Positions 48,021-62,313 are shown, numbered from the stretch's first letter. The stretch: 64,000 bases of DNA from Gymnogyps californianus (GCF_018139145.2 NC_059471.1:88434520-88498519), one strand, 5' to 3'. The notes: generated by a model not told the origin, from the letters alone. Made by a program: numbers and translations.

Positions 48021-49412
48021 CTGTGGAGAAAGAAACAAACAGTGATTTTTCAGACCCAAAACAAGTTGCACTTAATTCTACTGGACAGGTTTTTGTTCCC
48101 AGATCAGATGATTATGGAGATTTACCCCAGTTCTGATGTTCAAAGGCACCATGGGTGAACTTGCAGTGTTTTATCCTGCTCATTACTTGTTCTTCTCTGT
48201 ACTTTCTGCTGTTTTCTCTCAGACTTAGCCTATTTATTATCATCCATCATCCCCATATTCTAATTTAGCAAAAATGTCATCTTCCTGCCTCATTCGGAGT
48301 TCCACCATATGTCTTGTTCTTTTTTCTCTGCCTTTCTAGTCAGTTCTGCCTTCTGGATTTTTTCCTTATTTTTTCCTATCATCTCCCTTTTCCTCCCCTC
48401 TTGTCTGTGACTTTCTTTTTTGCACAGCTTACCGCTGTAAAAATGTATTGCTTACCTCTTCCACATAAACCTTTCACTTCCCTTTTTTTGTACCTCCCCC
48501 AAGCTCTTCTCTTCTCTCTAACGAGCCTATCATTTCTTTTTCTCACTGTCCTCCTGCTATCACCCTTATAACTCTTGCTTTCTGTACGACATCTTCAGCA
48601 GCAGCCTCCAGACAGAAAAAGGACTTGCTTTACCAAATGACACGCCTGACAGCTGTGCCACCTCCAAGCAAAAGGACAGCGAAGATGAGAGCAACAGAGC
48701 TCCAGCCTCCATGGACTGTGCTTCAGTGCTACAGAGAGATGTCTCTGCTGTCAGGACATCCAAGGGTCCATGGGAGAATGCTGTTCCTTGCAGAGCTGAC
48801 TGGAAAGCTGCGGCTTACCCCTATAAAGTGTACTACATACTTTAAATAAGTAAAATAAGTAAACAAAGGCTTTTTTAAAATAATCTCCTGGAATTTAGGG
48901 GGGCTGAAGTATGTATTTGGGACTTTATGTGAAATCATCCTGTTTCCCCAGCCCAATCACAAATGTCCAGATAAAGAAATCGGGCATGGTTTCTTTGCAA
49001 AGGGCAAATGGCCTTTAAGGCCACGTAAGGTCTGACGTGATCAACAAGAACATCAGTGAAAGAAGAGTTTTCCAGCATACAGAGGCAGTATGGGAAGACA
49101 ATCCAGGAGGTAGCCACTACACAACACAATTTTCAGGATGGCTGGAGTGGGCTGGCAAGTCTTCCTTCCAACCAACATGCAGACATCCAAGAAAACATCA
49201 AACTTGAAATGTTTTCTCTTGTTGTTTCTCTAACAGAAGATAATGGTCCTGTAGTTGCTGGTTTCTTCCCCATTACCTGATAGCACCAGATACCAGGCTG
49301 GCCTTTCTGCTTCCAAGTGGAAGGCACAAGTGAGCATTGACAGACGTTTGTAAGGGAGAGCCTGTGCTTTGGGAGTGCCCATGGTCCTGCTGATGTAGCT
49401 CTCTACACGTAC
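48021..49412 (-). other. PCYT1B: PCYT1B intron 2
   Basis: 1.4-kb intron with a pyrimidine-rich stretch on the + strand at 48200-48580. No repeat recognised. Confidence 0.75.
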
Positions 49413-49512
49413 CTGGTGTTCCCAGGCGGGCTTGTGCAATGGTTAGCTTCTCATGGGGGGCTTGGCACTGACAGCTTGTTTCGTCTGCAAATGGAGCAGG
49501 TGCCGTCAGAGT
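49413..49512 (-). CDS. PCYT1B: PCYT1B exon 2, N-terminal region
   Basis: 100 bp, acceptor TCCTCCTTCCAG, donor CCAG|GTACGT, entered in phase 0. It encodes [20 protein letters not shown] and [13 protein letters not shown], residues 40-72, plus the first base of residue 73. This beta-type N-terminus lacks the nuclear-localisation cluster of CTalpha. Confidence 0.96.
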
Positions 49513-50244
49513 CTGGAAGGAGGAAAAAACACAAAGAAAGTCAATTTGTTTTTTCCATCAAGTAGTTAAAGAACCATTTAACTGTGGCAGGATGCTGTAA
49601 CCAGGCTTAATGCTGGTTTGTTCTCTGGGGATTTTTGGTTTTTGGTCACCCCTGAGCATACGCAATTCACACAAGGTAAAATGATGAGGAAAATAAAGCT
49701 TTCCAAAGACATCATGCAACCTAATTCGTTGTCTCTGTTGAGAAGCTTAAGCATTTTTGAGGTGGGTGCAGGTACATAATTTTTCTGTTTGCAGAACAAA
49801 GTCAGGTTTGGTGGCCCAAGCAGCTTAATCCATGGTTTGGTCTCAATGACTCCAAAGGCCCAAGATGCAAAATGTATTCTGCTACCTGTAAATAATAGCT
49901 GGAAAACTAGTTGGGATTTAGAAAGCTGCAAATGAGCCACCTCTTCACAAGCACCAGTTGCTTCCACTGACATCAGTACAGGTAACTGGGACTACAGGTT
50001 CTTTTGTTGTGTTTTTAATCAGAATCTTGTATAATTTTGAGGAGCCTTTCAGAATAAAGGTAAGAATGCAACCAGAAGTCCCACCTAACCACAGCTAACT
50101 GAGCTGCAGCTCCTTTCTCTTGTCTGACACATACTGTAATAGTACTAAAATGCTCTACCTGTGATCAGAGCACCACAAGGGTACTTGCTCGGAAGAGTTT
50201 ATAACCTAAAGATGTAAGAGAGAGAGTGAGGACGTGTGAAGAAT

Positions 50245-50335
50245 GATGTGCCATTATCTGTCAGGAAACTGAATTACAGAAATTGTATTTTCTGCCCATG
50301 TCTATGTAGGAAGTTATCAGTGATCAGAACCTCAG
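50245..50335 (+). repeat. Possible MIR-like SINE scrap
   Basis: GTGCCATTATCTGTCAGGAA, ACTGAATTACAGAAATTG and CTATGTAGGAAGTTATCAGT recall the 'ccattatctccattt.aggaaactgaggcacagagag..cacaggaagtc' part of old SINEs. Weak. Confidence 0.3.
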
Positions 50336-53300
50336 ATATTTATTATCTGCCATATGGTCTGATATGAAAAAACACGCTTCTACTGCTCTTGGCTTGAAAT
50401 CTTTATGAAAACATAGCTGAGTTTTGGTTTGCTTTGTTTTTGTGAGATGAGGTGGTGGTTGAGACAAGCCGAAGGAAATCTATCACTCACTTGGCTTCCA
50501 CCATGATTTAACTGGGACCTCGTGGCCCTGCAGCTGTGGCTTGGTTGGGTTTTGACAGTGACCACTTGTGTAATGTACAGTTGTCATACCAGTTTGAGCA
50601 CCCGTGGTTGATCGTAACGGAATCTCTCTTCCCCTTTACACTTTTTTTCAGCTTTTAGATGCTGAATGCTTAATCACTGAGCATTTATTTTCTTTAGCAT
50701 CCCCGAGACACTTTAAGACACGTCATGCCTAATTGCTGCTGAGCTCTGGGCTCACTGGCTTGTTGCATGGAAAGGTTAGAGGACAGTAGTAAACAGCAAC
50801 AGAGACTTAAAGATTCATATCCACCTCTTTCTGCTGATTTACTATTCATTTTGTTTACCGAAATCACTAACATTTTATGTAGATTTCTTTTTTTTCCCTT
50901 CCATTTTTCTTTCCTTTTTTTCATAATCTCAAATGTTGCGGGAAATCATCATCATTAGTATCTTAGTGATGAAAATCACAGCATCTCTGCAGAGACGAAG
51001 TTAAAAATGGAGAAACTATGACCAAGTCCAAGTTTCTGTCTGGGTTTCATGGACGGGAACTGTTCATCGGGCCACCCACGCCGCACAGTGTAGAATATTA
51101 CACATAATCATACCATGCCAGCTCCTTCCTTTATTTTCTAAATACTGTCTTTTTGCTTCTGGCTTTGCGATTGCTGTGTGCTAACCTGTCTTTTTATCTC
51201 CAAGCAAGGTCAAGTTACACAGCAACCCATACAGCCTGGTTCCCGCTGGGATAAAGAGGAAGACAGACATGTTAAAACAATAATGGCTATGGTCTGAGGC
51301 CTGCAACTGGTAATCAGATCCTAGCTTGGCAGAGGCTGTTTCCTTGGAGATTATTTGAAGAAAATAGGCCTGGTTTGCAGGAAGATATCTTTTCTTCCCC
51401 CCAGGCAAACACAGTGGTGCTTTTCATCCATGTAAACGCCTTTGCAACACCAAGATTTTTCTTTCGGTCTCTGCTTAATGGCGAACAACCTCTATTAGCT
51501 TCCCATCGGTCCAGCTTTTGTAAACGCTCATCATTAAAGCTCGCTTTATGGCCGAAGGCTTAGAACCAGACCTGCCAATATTCCCATTACTCTGTGACCT
51601 CTCAGTCACTGGATATGAAAATACATTAAATACAATAGATTAAAATCAGCAATATTCTATCAAAGCCACATAGAGAAATGCATAAATACCATGTGCTGAC
51701 AGATCAAGGGAAATACAGCAATAGCTTCCCAATGAGTATCCAATACTATTTCGTTTTATCTGGCCTAGAAAAAATGTTGCTGAGCTTAACAAAAACATCT
51801 TATGAGTACAATAAGATGAGACCATTTGGTTTGTATATAAAAGCATAAGACGAAATATTTCAAGAAATGATTAAAAACCAGAAATAATTTATCAAACCTC
51901 TTTCAGTTTGTATATAATTACTGGTATTCTTTCCAGTTTCTTGTCAGTAATAACTAGAATTGGGAGAAGAGAGCAAGTAATTTATATAGCAGCTTTTTCA
52001 TTTTGGTTAATCCATTAAAGTACTTTCAGAAGTTTGCTATAGTTTTGCCAATAATCAGATGGTTAGACAAAGACTTTGTGCAAATGTACTTCTGTCTTTC
52101 TCTGACAGATTTTTCCCTTCATTTGTGCGTTCATTATTTTCTAGGCATTTACATTTTGTGATTAGTCAAGCAAGTCAAATTAGTCTTGTATTTTGGACCA
52201 AGGTAAGCTTCTGAGATCTGCATCATCCTGTAGCAGGGTGCTCTATAGCCTGTATGAGTTCAGTGATGAATTATCTCATTTTGTTTGTTCAGCAACTGCC
52301 TCCTCCATGTATTATTTGATATTCTTGTACTGGAAGCTTCAGTAAATTCATCCGTAGTCACCTATTCCCTGCCTCTCTCTTTTCTCCCCTCAGTCACATT
52401 TTCCAGGCTGAAGAGCTTTGCCTCATTTATTTGTTCCTTGTATGGAAGCTGGTCCACAACTTTGATTATTTTTGTTGCCCTTCTCTGTTAACTGCAAGGT
52501 GGTTTATACAGTGTTAGAACTGATAACTCTTCCAGTTTCTAGAGTTTTAATAGATAGGAATAGAAAATTATTTACATGGTGCTCGCACTTTGCAGTTATC
52601 TTTGATGACATAAGCACCTTACATCTGGTGTCAGCAGGGAGACCTTACTTTCATTTAAGCAGTCCAAATTCCACATTGTTACTGTATTATTAATATGTGG
52701 TGTCTAGAGAAAGCCTATTACATGTCATAAATGGAGAAGTCATTGTAATATTAGGACTCGTTAGTGGTATTTACTTCAGAAGTTGTTAAAAAACTCTTGC
52801 AATGCAAGTCCTATTTCCTGGGAATGAAGACGCTGCATTCAATTATAATTAAATTCACTTCCTAAAAATGAATGTATGCAAAAGCATCATATCCAATAAC
52901 CCTTGCATATCAGAAGCCATTCATTCTATGAGAAGTTTAAATAATGTCTTACTTGCGTTCTCACAAATTTGCAAAATAACTGAATGATGCTCAATAAACT
53001 TCAGGGCATTAAAAGATGGAAGGTAGGTAAAGGGGGCCTTCCTAGCAGATGCCTCACAGCTCCATTTGCAGCCAGTAACATCTTTGTAACCCCCAACTAT
53101 ATTTAATGAGACAGTAGCCCAGAGAGTAGAATACAGTGTGGCAGGCAGTCCTGAGCTAGTTCTGTGGCCAGGATACTTTATGAAGAAACCCTACATGACA
53201 GCTAGAAGCAGCTTATTTTCAGGTGTATCTTGATGCTGCCTTTTTACTATCACTCTTCATAGTCTCTTAGGCTACTGTAGCCATTTAACTTAGCTGCTAG

Positions 53301-54684
53301 TCAGCAGATAAACATTCATAGCTTATGTTTCCAATGGATTAAAAGGAAAGTGGTCGGTGATTTGTAGAGGAACAGGAGTCATACCGCTGAAATAACAGGT
53401 CAAAAGCACGAGAACCTCCACACCCTCTCTTTTGTTTACAGCCTGTAATAAGAAATAATTAGTTGTGTTATTGTTTGCTTGTTTTCTGTATGTTTGGTTG
53501 TTGGGTTGGTTTTTTTACACAGCAGCAAGGAAGACAGAAATATTTTTTTAAATGGGCAAATGTAGACCCATTTATGCCATAGTGCATCTGCCATTATAAC
53601 TCGGCCTGCAGGGTAATGGCATGCAACATGTGCTAACAGAAGGAGCTACTCTTTTCTTTTTTTCTTTTTTTTTTTTTTTAATTTGCATAGCTACACTACC
53701 TCCCTCACCACATGACATACAGACAAAAATGTTGTCCTCTTGGTAGGGAGAATAGTTGTATTGTCATCTAAGATTTTGCCATCAACAAAGATCTAAGAAA
53801 ATTTCAGATCTTGAACCAGTACAGCTACACAGGCAAAACCTGGTAGAGCAGGCTGGGCCTGTGCTTATAAAACAATTAAGCTGGCAGGCAAATTCTGTGG
53901 GAGGTCTGATGCTGTAATCTCCTTTTATCTCAGAGGCAGTATTTAAAACAGATAACTGATTTCACTGGAACAAATCACGTGGGTAAGATCTACTCATATG
54001 AGGAAAGATTATTTTGGGAACCTGCTCCTGATGTTGGCAAACAATAATTACAGAGCAGGAAACACTGACATCAGTTTTAAGGAACATTTAAGAGCAAAAC
54101 ACTATCAAAACTCTTGAGAAGGAACTAAAAATACGTGCTGAGTTTCTGAAGTATGAATACCCTTTGCAAGTGGAAAGACCATGTTAAGGACTACTGAGGT
54201 CTTCTCTCAGAGGTTCAGGGAGTGAACATTGTGAAAAATGAAAATCATGTTGTCTCATGTATTACCTTTAGTAACCTTGACCCAAACAGGTAAATTTATG
54301 AGCAATGAAGTTGTAATTGAATGTTACTAGTGGGTGCCTCCAGGTACACTTTTCACAAACAGTTCCAGTATTAGCACGTGTATCAAAATAAAATCTAGCC
54401 TGTTCTCCCACAGTTCTGCTGACTCAGGGAGGTGGATGTAAACTAAAAATAGGGCAAACTAACCTAATAAGAGCAATAACTTAAAAAAAAAATCTGTTTG
54501 CAAGCATTTCAAATTGCCTTATTCTCATTTGTTTTTTCTGGGCTTTATCTTCAATCAAATATACTTTGCTTGTCATTAAGTCAGTAACGATTAAGTGCAA
54601 GATGCAATTACAAATTGAAGATATAATAGAAGAAAAGCAGCTTCCACTGCCTTCTTAAGAAGCACAATGATGTATATGTGTACA

Positions 54685-54840
54685 GATTCATAGATTATGA
54701 AACTAGAACAACTATTATATAATCTAGTCTAATATTTGCACAAGGCCAAAAAATTTCGTGACAAGATTCCTCCGTGACAGCCATGACTTTTGACTGAACT
54801 GGAACACGTTATTTAGAAAATAAAATCCATCCTAGAGGTA
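54685..54840 (-). mobile_element. Ancient CR1-like LINE remnant
   Basis: ATTCATAGATTATGAAACTAG, cut here as ATTCATAGATTATGAAACTA, is followed by AATCTAGTCTAATATTTGCAC and later CAAGATTCCTCCGTGACAG-type sequence, in the order of the older sauropsid CR1 lineages. The 3' end is on the left. Confidence 0.5.
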
Positions 54841-55078
54841 GGACAGGCCCCAAGTCAAGCAGAGCTCAAGCGAAAGAACTGCTGATGAAGCACCTCAGTC
54901 TCCATGAACACCAGCTGGAAAAGAAATGTGACCCTCGGCAGCTTACCCACCTGAGCCCGCTCCCCTGGCACAGCTGGAAGGAGCACTGCGTACAAGTGAC
55001 CCAGGTAGGGCTCATCGAAAGAACACACCGCAGCTAAGGCGGCGTGCAGCCTGTGAGCCTAGATGTCCTCCTGTCCTG

Positions 55079-55387
55079 ATGGCTAGAGACTTAGCCGAGC
55101 TGTCAGATGTCCCGGCACTGAGGAGGGATATGCAGTATTTCAGGATAAAGAAGTATGCGGCTCCTTCCGTAGACAGCTGCATAGGTAACCAGGGCACTGG
55201 TTACCAAGTGGCAGCCTGCAGACACCATCACAAAACGGGGACGTTGCAAGGGGACTGCAGAACCAAACTGGCCGTAGTGCATTTGCAATTCAACGCTGAA
55301 TGGCAGGTGCTTGCTTGCCCTCAAGTAATGCTGAGGGTTGGCCACGGTCAACAGACCAAAAATGTGTAACCACTGCTCTAATGCCAC
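55079..55387. other. Block with long open frames on both strands, unidentified
   Basis: A patch richer in GC than its surroundings inside intron 1. The + frame opens at ATG 55079 (96 codons); the - frame starts at ATG 55387 (94 codons) and reads ALEQWLHIFGLLTVANPQHY, then HYGQFGSAVPLQRPRFVMV. No splice sites in register and no domain recognised. It may be a decayed retrocopy or transposon piece. Confidence 0.3.
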
Positions 55388-58300
55388 TCTGTGTTTTATT
55401 GATCAATCCAGAAACTGGAGATAACGTCAGTTCATATGTTTTGGATTTCTAATACCCATTTCTTTTTACTTGTACATTACTGTACACACCTGATGTATGG
55501 CTAAAAGGACGTAACTTCAGCTTTAACGTAGGCAAGGGTTAATGAACTGAGTGACTGTGAATTGGGTGAATTTGGCCCAGTATTCAATCTCTACTTGTGC
55601 TTCCACATAAAGATACTTAACGTCTATCAATTATTTCATGCCAGATGTAGGACAGTATTTTATATAAACTGTTACTCAAAGTAGAGCTACCTTGAAGCAA
55701 AAAACCTCCCATTTTTCCTCCCGCACAGGAGGCACGTACTCTCTGCAGTTCCCCAGCTGGCAGGCAGAAGCACCCTGGGAAGAACTATTTTCCCACAGGG
55801 AGTGCACTGGGCTTCTCTACCAGATCCCTGATTCAACCAGTGCCTTTCACAAGAGCTTTTCACCTTATGCTGTCTGTCTACGTGTGTGTAGGAAAGGAAA
55901 GCAGATTATGTGGAAACAAAGGTATAAGCACGTATTGGGACAGACAGTTCTGGCTGCATTGAGTGTCTGTGCATGATCCTGGATGTGCAGTTATACGCTA
56001 CACATACTTCTTGCCCGTGTAGTTAGTATTTGGCTCCTAATTCTGTATTTCTTCTGCTCCACATCCATGTATGTGTTGGGTTTCTTTTTATATTTTATAC
56101 ATATGTTACGTTACAATGTTGTTTATGTTTTTGAGGAGGGAGCAGAGAGAATCTATTTACAATGGTTTTCTACTCCTTTTTAAAGATCTGATACAAACCT
56201 TCATAGTAACGACAACAGCACAGTTTAAGAAATTGGTAATATTCTCCTAGTAAAAGCTGCTTCTAAAATAGCATTGCATATATGCATTTGCAAGCAAGGA
56301 ATGCAATACATCATAGAATGTAATGTTTTCTCCCTGTGTTTATGTGTCATTTGTGAATCCTGAAAAAATATCTGTAGTTCTGTATATCTGACGAATAGGT
56401 ATTGCAAAATGTTTTTGCAGAGACTATGGCATTTCAGAACGTATACCACTTGCATGTCCTTTGATGCAGTAAAGGGAAATCAGAGCAGATTTTTGGTGTC
56501 TAAGCGCAATTGTTTATTTTTTTTTAAGTACGGCAAAGATTGCTACATGTCCCCAAGTGCAAAACACATTTGGCATGTTTTTATAGGTTTGTGCTTTTAT
56601 GTAGTAGCCAACATTTATCAAAATGAAAATTAATCCAGAGCAAAACCCAAACTTGTAAAGGACCAAAAAGATACTTGGTCAAATAAAGTCACTTTGGGTT
56701 CCTTAAATGTAAGGCTATTTACATATATATTTATGCTTAGTTCCACACTGAAGTAAACAGATGGCAGACCCCGTAAGTCATAACATCACGTAAGAGAGAA
56801 ACAGATGCATGGGACACTTTTTAACCACAATAAAACCCCCTAAATTCATCACTAGCTCCTCTGACTAAAATTGCGTATACCTTTCAGTGATACAGGAAAG
56901 ATAAATACGAAGATCTATGGAAGCTCATGGAAATAAAATATCTGAAATAATTCTAGAGGCTGCATCAGACCCTCTCAAAACACTGTTTGCAAATACGAAG
57001 GGAGGAAGGCATCCAGGGATGAAAATATAGGAATCCCAGGCATGCACACTTTTCTTGCAATTATTTCAAATTTTGTGCTTAACATTTAATTGCTTAACAG
57101 CAGCAACAAGGAAATTGTCTGAAGGAGTCTAGTGCCCCCTTAAACCATTATACAGCTCCAGTGAGTGACTAAAACGTTCTCCTCTACCCTTCAATAAAAT
57201 AAAAAAAAAAAAAAAGTGTTTTCCAAATGTACTTGAATAATTTGAAAAAATGAATTCATGTATTCTCATTTCTTCTAAAAAATCAACAAAATAAACAAAA
57301 TGGCTAAAGCACCTGATACCTAAAATGATGTGAGAGCTGTGATCTACAATTGTACCTGAGTCTCATTCTCCAAAGTACTGTAGATTCAGCAGCCCCAAGA
57401 TATTTGATACGTAATTCCTATTGAACTGTAAAGTCTGTAGCCTCTGAATCTCAAGACACAGCAGTAGAAGTAAATCCAGGCTTGGGAGCAGGCACTGGGA
57501 TTGCCAGGGTGAACCTCAAATGGCCCTGATGCTTACAGTGCCTTGGCAGAACATGTTTTATCTGCCATATGGATAGGTCCTAAGTCTCCAGTTAGTTTGT
57601 CCTTGCAATGGTGATGCTAAGCAGAAAAAACTAGTTGGGTACTTCCACACAGGGCCCCGATGCCATTTCCTGCACAGGCAAATGGGATCTGGCCACAGCT
57701 CGAGCTGCCTGAGAACAGGCATCTGACGGTAGCACGGATGTCACGTAAACATGATCTCGGGAACAGGCCAGTATTCCTGGGTTCGCATTGCCAAGAACAG
57801 AGCAGACACAGCAAAAAGCACCTATCTGCTTCTTTACGTCATCTTGAAGATAGATTCCCTTTACTTTAAATTCATGAAAACTGCTGCTTAATTCCTGCCT
57901 GGCCCTCTACCCACCAATGTCCCCGCGAGCACAGGCCAAACCAACCACCCACCTGTCTGCACCCTGTAGTTCACCAGCTAATTCAGGTGGTTTTCTGCTT
58001 ATCTGGTTTCTTAAGGTTCCTTAAGTTGTGCCTGACTCCCTGTGTGTTGCAGAAGAGCCTGTATTCCTCATTCGGGCTCAATCTCACACTAGACTCAAAG
58101 CACAACGAGGTAGGTACTGCGATGGAAACATACTTTTCGTTGCCCTGCATTCCCTTAGCTGACCTAACCCTAAGGACTTCAGCCAGTTTTGAAAATAAGA
58201 CGTTGGTACCCAGGTCCCAACAGTACTTTCCCAGATGTTCCCACTGAGGCCTGTGTTGGATGAGAGAGACGTGAAATACGAGGAAAAGAAGCTCTCAGTG

Positions 58301-61300
58301 TGTTCAAGGGAAAGATGAGACCAAGCAGTAGGTTTTGAAGCTTGTTTTCAAGTATGTTTCGATGTGTATTCAGTTTTGCTTTATCTGCAGCACTGTCCTT
58401 ATAAATTGCCATTTTTTCCTTTTATGAAAGACACTATCTGGAATTGTCTTCCTGGACAAAGTGTGTTGAAGCGCCTGTTTGTTTCTTTCAGGGTGAGGAT
58501 TGGTAATTCTCGAGGTGCACACCGATCCTTCAAGGAGCTGCCCACATGTGGGACCAAAGTCTTGTGGGACCAAAGTCAAACTCTTGATCCCAAGGAACAG
58601 AAATAAATTATAAAAACCAAGCAAATCATTTCACAAGGCTTTGTACTTACTCTTTGGTGTTTCCTCCTACAGTATCTCTGCCATCCAGTTAAACTAAGAG
58701 CTTGCCTCACTTACGGGCCTTTTTAGTACAGATGCACACAGGCAAACCCTAACGCTGGGATTCCCAGGCTGAGATCCACAGCCCAGCAGTGCTCTGCAGC
58801 TTGTTGAAAGTTATCATCTGGGGGCAACTGCCATACCTTGAATGTGTGGCATGATAGGACCAGCAGCGATGTTTATCCCGTTTAAAACAATGAAAGCCCC
58901 TATGACCAAACCATGGGTATCCTAGAGTTTAAGTAGGAGAAGCAATGCTCACTTAAAAAAATGGATGGGACAGTGGTAGATGAGAAAGTGGCCTAACCCA
59001 GCAGTTTGGTCCAGACGAGAAATGGATAAATGCAAAACTATACAAACCAGGATTGGAGAAACACTATTTGTGGGGTTTTTTTCTTGACTACAAAACTGCT
59101 AAAATCACTGCAACAGATAAAGTGGCAACTCTGATTGGTTTGTTTCTCCGTTGTGCATTGAGACTAAGGTACACGTGTCACTCAGAGGGAGATTTTCCTG
59201 GCATTCAGATACGTGGAAGTTGACAATGTAAAGAAGGCAAAGATTAAGTGAGAGATGGACCCGGGGAATTGACTGAAGCATGAATGCTCATTAATGCCCT
59301 AGTGGGTTAAGAAAACCCAAAGAGTGTCTTGGGAAAAAATTAATGGCAATTTATATCACAACAGTACTAGGCACTGGAAAACATCAGGTTTCAATACACA
59401 TTGAAACTTACCTGAGAATTGCCTTCCATGTCCCCTGTTCTCCTGCTCTTTGAAGGATACAGGGGTTTTCTTTAGTCCTACTGTGACACTTCCTGCCAAG
59501 CTAGCAGACTCCATAGCCTAAAATCAGAGGATCTAGTGGCAGATATCCATTAAAAATATTCACAGTTTTAAGGCTTTAAATAAATAATTCTTGTTTTAAT
59601 GAAAAGGACGACAACTGTTTCAGAAAAGAACTAACCCCCTTTTCATCTTCTAAAATTTGAGCTGACTCTGACGTTATATTTCTTTTCTTAACAAAAATTA
59701 CTTCTTAAAAATGAGCCTATATTAAGAACTTGAAAGCCCAGATAATTAATTTTAGAGATGCGTGATAACCAATGAACAGCATTAAAAAGTCATCTGTAAA
59801 TATCACAGACTTTACTTGCCACCAGTTATATCATTCTGAGGTACCAAAGCCATCCTGAGGTGCCATCCTGAAGTCCAGGATAATACAACGATACTAAAAT
59901 GTTAACTGAGACACCCTCTTTCATTTATATTAATGAAGTAAGTGACTTGCTTACTGGCCCACCACTGTACATGCTGCCTTCAAAGGAGTGGGATCAGAGA
60001 AAGTACTGAAGATCTTAAAAAAGATCTGATAAGAACTTGATATCCATGCTATTAGATCATCTGTCAAAGGGTGATTCACTTTAACTCTTCAGGACACCAG
60101 CTGTGAATTCTTCTCACTTTAGACATGACTTGACTACGTTTGCTTGCATCACTCCTTATGCCCTAACAAGTACGGTGTATTGCACTATACTTCACTAGGC
60201 AATTTTTTTTTGCCTGAAGATAATGAAGATCTGCTGACTGACAAAATATCACTTTATAAGGACACACTTTCCATAAATCTTTATTCAAAATGTCTCCATT
60301 GTCCATTATTGGTACTCAGGAAGCTCTAAAACATCATAATGAATTCCTGTTTTGTTCGTGTACTCTAGCTGTCACCTTAATTTCCACAGAAATTATACTG
60401 GAATGCATGATACTGTAAATACTGGCATCATATTGTCACTTCTTTCTTTAAAATCTTTTAACATGTCAGACTACATAGAGTAATATATTCAAACGGGTTG
60501 TTACATCTGAGCTTTTGACAGAGAAATCTTAGACAGCCTGTACGAACACACTGCAGTAACAACATGTGAGCTAACTTTCCCTATTAAAACAGCTCCAAAA
60601 GCCTTCCATGAACAAATTAACAGTCTTCTTTTTAAAGTTGATTCTAATTATAACACTAGGAAGTAGAAAAGATTAATTCAGGTCAGCTCCAACGACTGTT
60701 GCTATTTCTTGTCATATCAGAACAACGTCTCAACGTCTCAATAGCGTTGAATTTAATTACTGAAGTTTGATGTTTAAATATGTTTTAATTAGGACTGTGA
60801 CTGAATTCTGGTGTTAAATGATCTAATTTCCAGTACTAAACTGTTGCATCCATCATGCACTTTCACACCTTGATACTGTCTCTGCATTTGTGTGTGTGCG
60901 TATATGTATTGTTATTATTATTTTTCTACTGCCTTGCCAATGGTGCATACCATGTTGGGGAAAGGAGTGATCATTCCTGATGGGAATAATAAAAGGTTTA
61001 AATAAGAAGCAAGGAAACATTCCAATTATTTTAAATTAGCACATGAAAAAAGGGCAGCTCTCAGAACCTTAACTCTTGGGGTACAGCAGCCTTGTAAAGT
61101 TGCCTGCACGATCTGAGGGAGCCTTCCCTCACCTTTAACCAAAGACCATCAAAGGAGTTTATTTCTACTATCGCTCTCCCGGCTCTCCCTCATCCAGCCG
61201 TCCCCCCCAAAACGCAGCTCTCCAAGACTCTCTTCCTTACACATCCCGAATCGAACAGGAAACTCCTCACTGGGCTCTGAAGTTGAGAAAAGTGGGGTTT

Positions 61301-62063
61301 ATCATTCCTGGGTGCACGACACCTGGTCGAGGGGCTGGCCTGCAGGGCTCAGCAGGACCCGGGAGGGTCACTGAGGAGGAGGAGGCTGCCGGCCCCGGCA
61401 GGACGCGCCTGCGAGCCGGGGCCGCGGCTCGGGCACCGCGCAGCGGCCCGGGGAGAGGCCGGGACCGGCCACCGCTCCCCGCAGCCGCCTCCTCCGAGTG
61501 TACGCTGCTCCGCTGCCTTCATTATTAAAGGCATGCAGCTTTTTTTACTGTAATAGGGCTTTACCGAGTCACATGCTTCCCACTACCTGAGCCGAAATCG
61601 TGGCTTTGTACTCCGGCTACTTCATGCGAGCCTTTCACAAATGCGGCAGACCTTGCCACATCATTTCCCAGATGCACCCTTATCCGTCGGGGGCTTGGAG
61701 GGATTCTTTCTTTTGCTTTCAAAGAAGGGACCAGAAATTCTGCCTAGCTGTCACTGCACTCCCCGAAGTCCCCACACGACAAAGCACAGCAAGGGCAGCC
61801 CGGACGGGATCCGCACCCGCAGGTGCGGGGACAGCCCGCCCCCGCAGCAGCCTCGGCTTTTCCTTTCCCCGCGGAGGCGCGGCGCTACACAAAGGGACGC
61901 GCCGTAAGACGGCCCCGGCCTCTCCCTCCCTCGCCCCCGCCCCGCCGCCGCGCCCCCCTCCCGCACTCGCCCCCCGCCCCGCCGCCCCGCAGCGCCCGGG
62001 GAGGCTCGGGCGGGAGGGCCGAGGTGGGGCCGAGCCCCCCGCCCGGGGCCGGGCCCGACTCAC

Positions 62064-62180
62064 CAGGCGAGGCTGGGGGCAGGTGTGCTCTAGCTCCTCC
62101 ATGGCCTCCGAGCGCCGCGCCTCAGAGGGGGATTTCGGGATACCTGTTTCTGACTCAGCATCGGGCGCGAGCACTGGCAT
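62064..62180 (-). CDS. PCYT1B: PCYT1B exon 1, start codon and N-terminus
   Basis: 117 coding bases: ATG at 62180-62178 (G at -3, C at +4), donor CTG|GTGAGT at 62063. It encodes [17 protein letters not shown], then [15 protein letters not shown], residues 1-39. The ATG is chosen because [14 protein letters not shown] matches the family start. The internal stretch SEARRSEA is Arg/Ala-richer than in mammals. Confidence 0.95.
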
Positions 62181-62197
62181 GGCCGGCGGCAGCCTCG

Positions 62198-62222
62198 CCC
62201 GCCGCCGCCGCCGCCGCCGCCC
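62198..62222. repeat. CCG trinucleotide repeat in the PCYT1B 5' UTR
   Basis: About seven CCG units, 18 bases upstream of the PCYT1B start codon, therefore very probably transcribed as (CGG)n in the 5' UTR. Confidence 0.8.
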
Positions 62223-62313
62223 GGGCCCGCCCGGCGCGGGGCTCCGCCGTCACGCGCGTGCCCGCCCCGCGGGGGGTCTCCCCGGGAGCCGCTCGGGGGC
62301 ACGGCCGCCGCGC

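Larger units (their letters stand above)
49513..62063 (-). other. PCYT1B: PCYT1B intron 1 (12.6 kb)
   Basis: Long AT-rich first intron, a usual place for enhancers and alternative first exons, though none could be identified. It contains an MIR-like scrap (50245-50335), an old CR1 piece (54685-54840) and a block open on both strands at 55079-55387. The right end is inside the CpG island. Confidence 0.7.

Noticed and set aside
61719..62063. Continuation of the PCYT1B exon 1 frame to a 153-codon product
   Set aside because: The frame runs past a perfect GTGAGT donor. The family protein continues in the exon at 49413-49512 instead.
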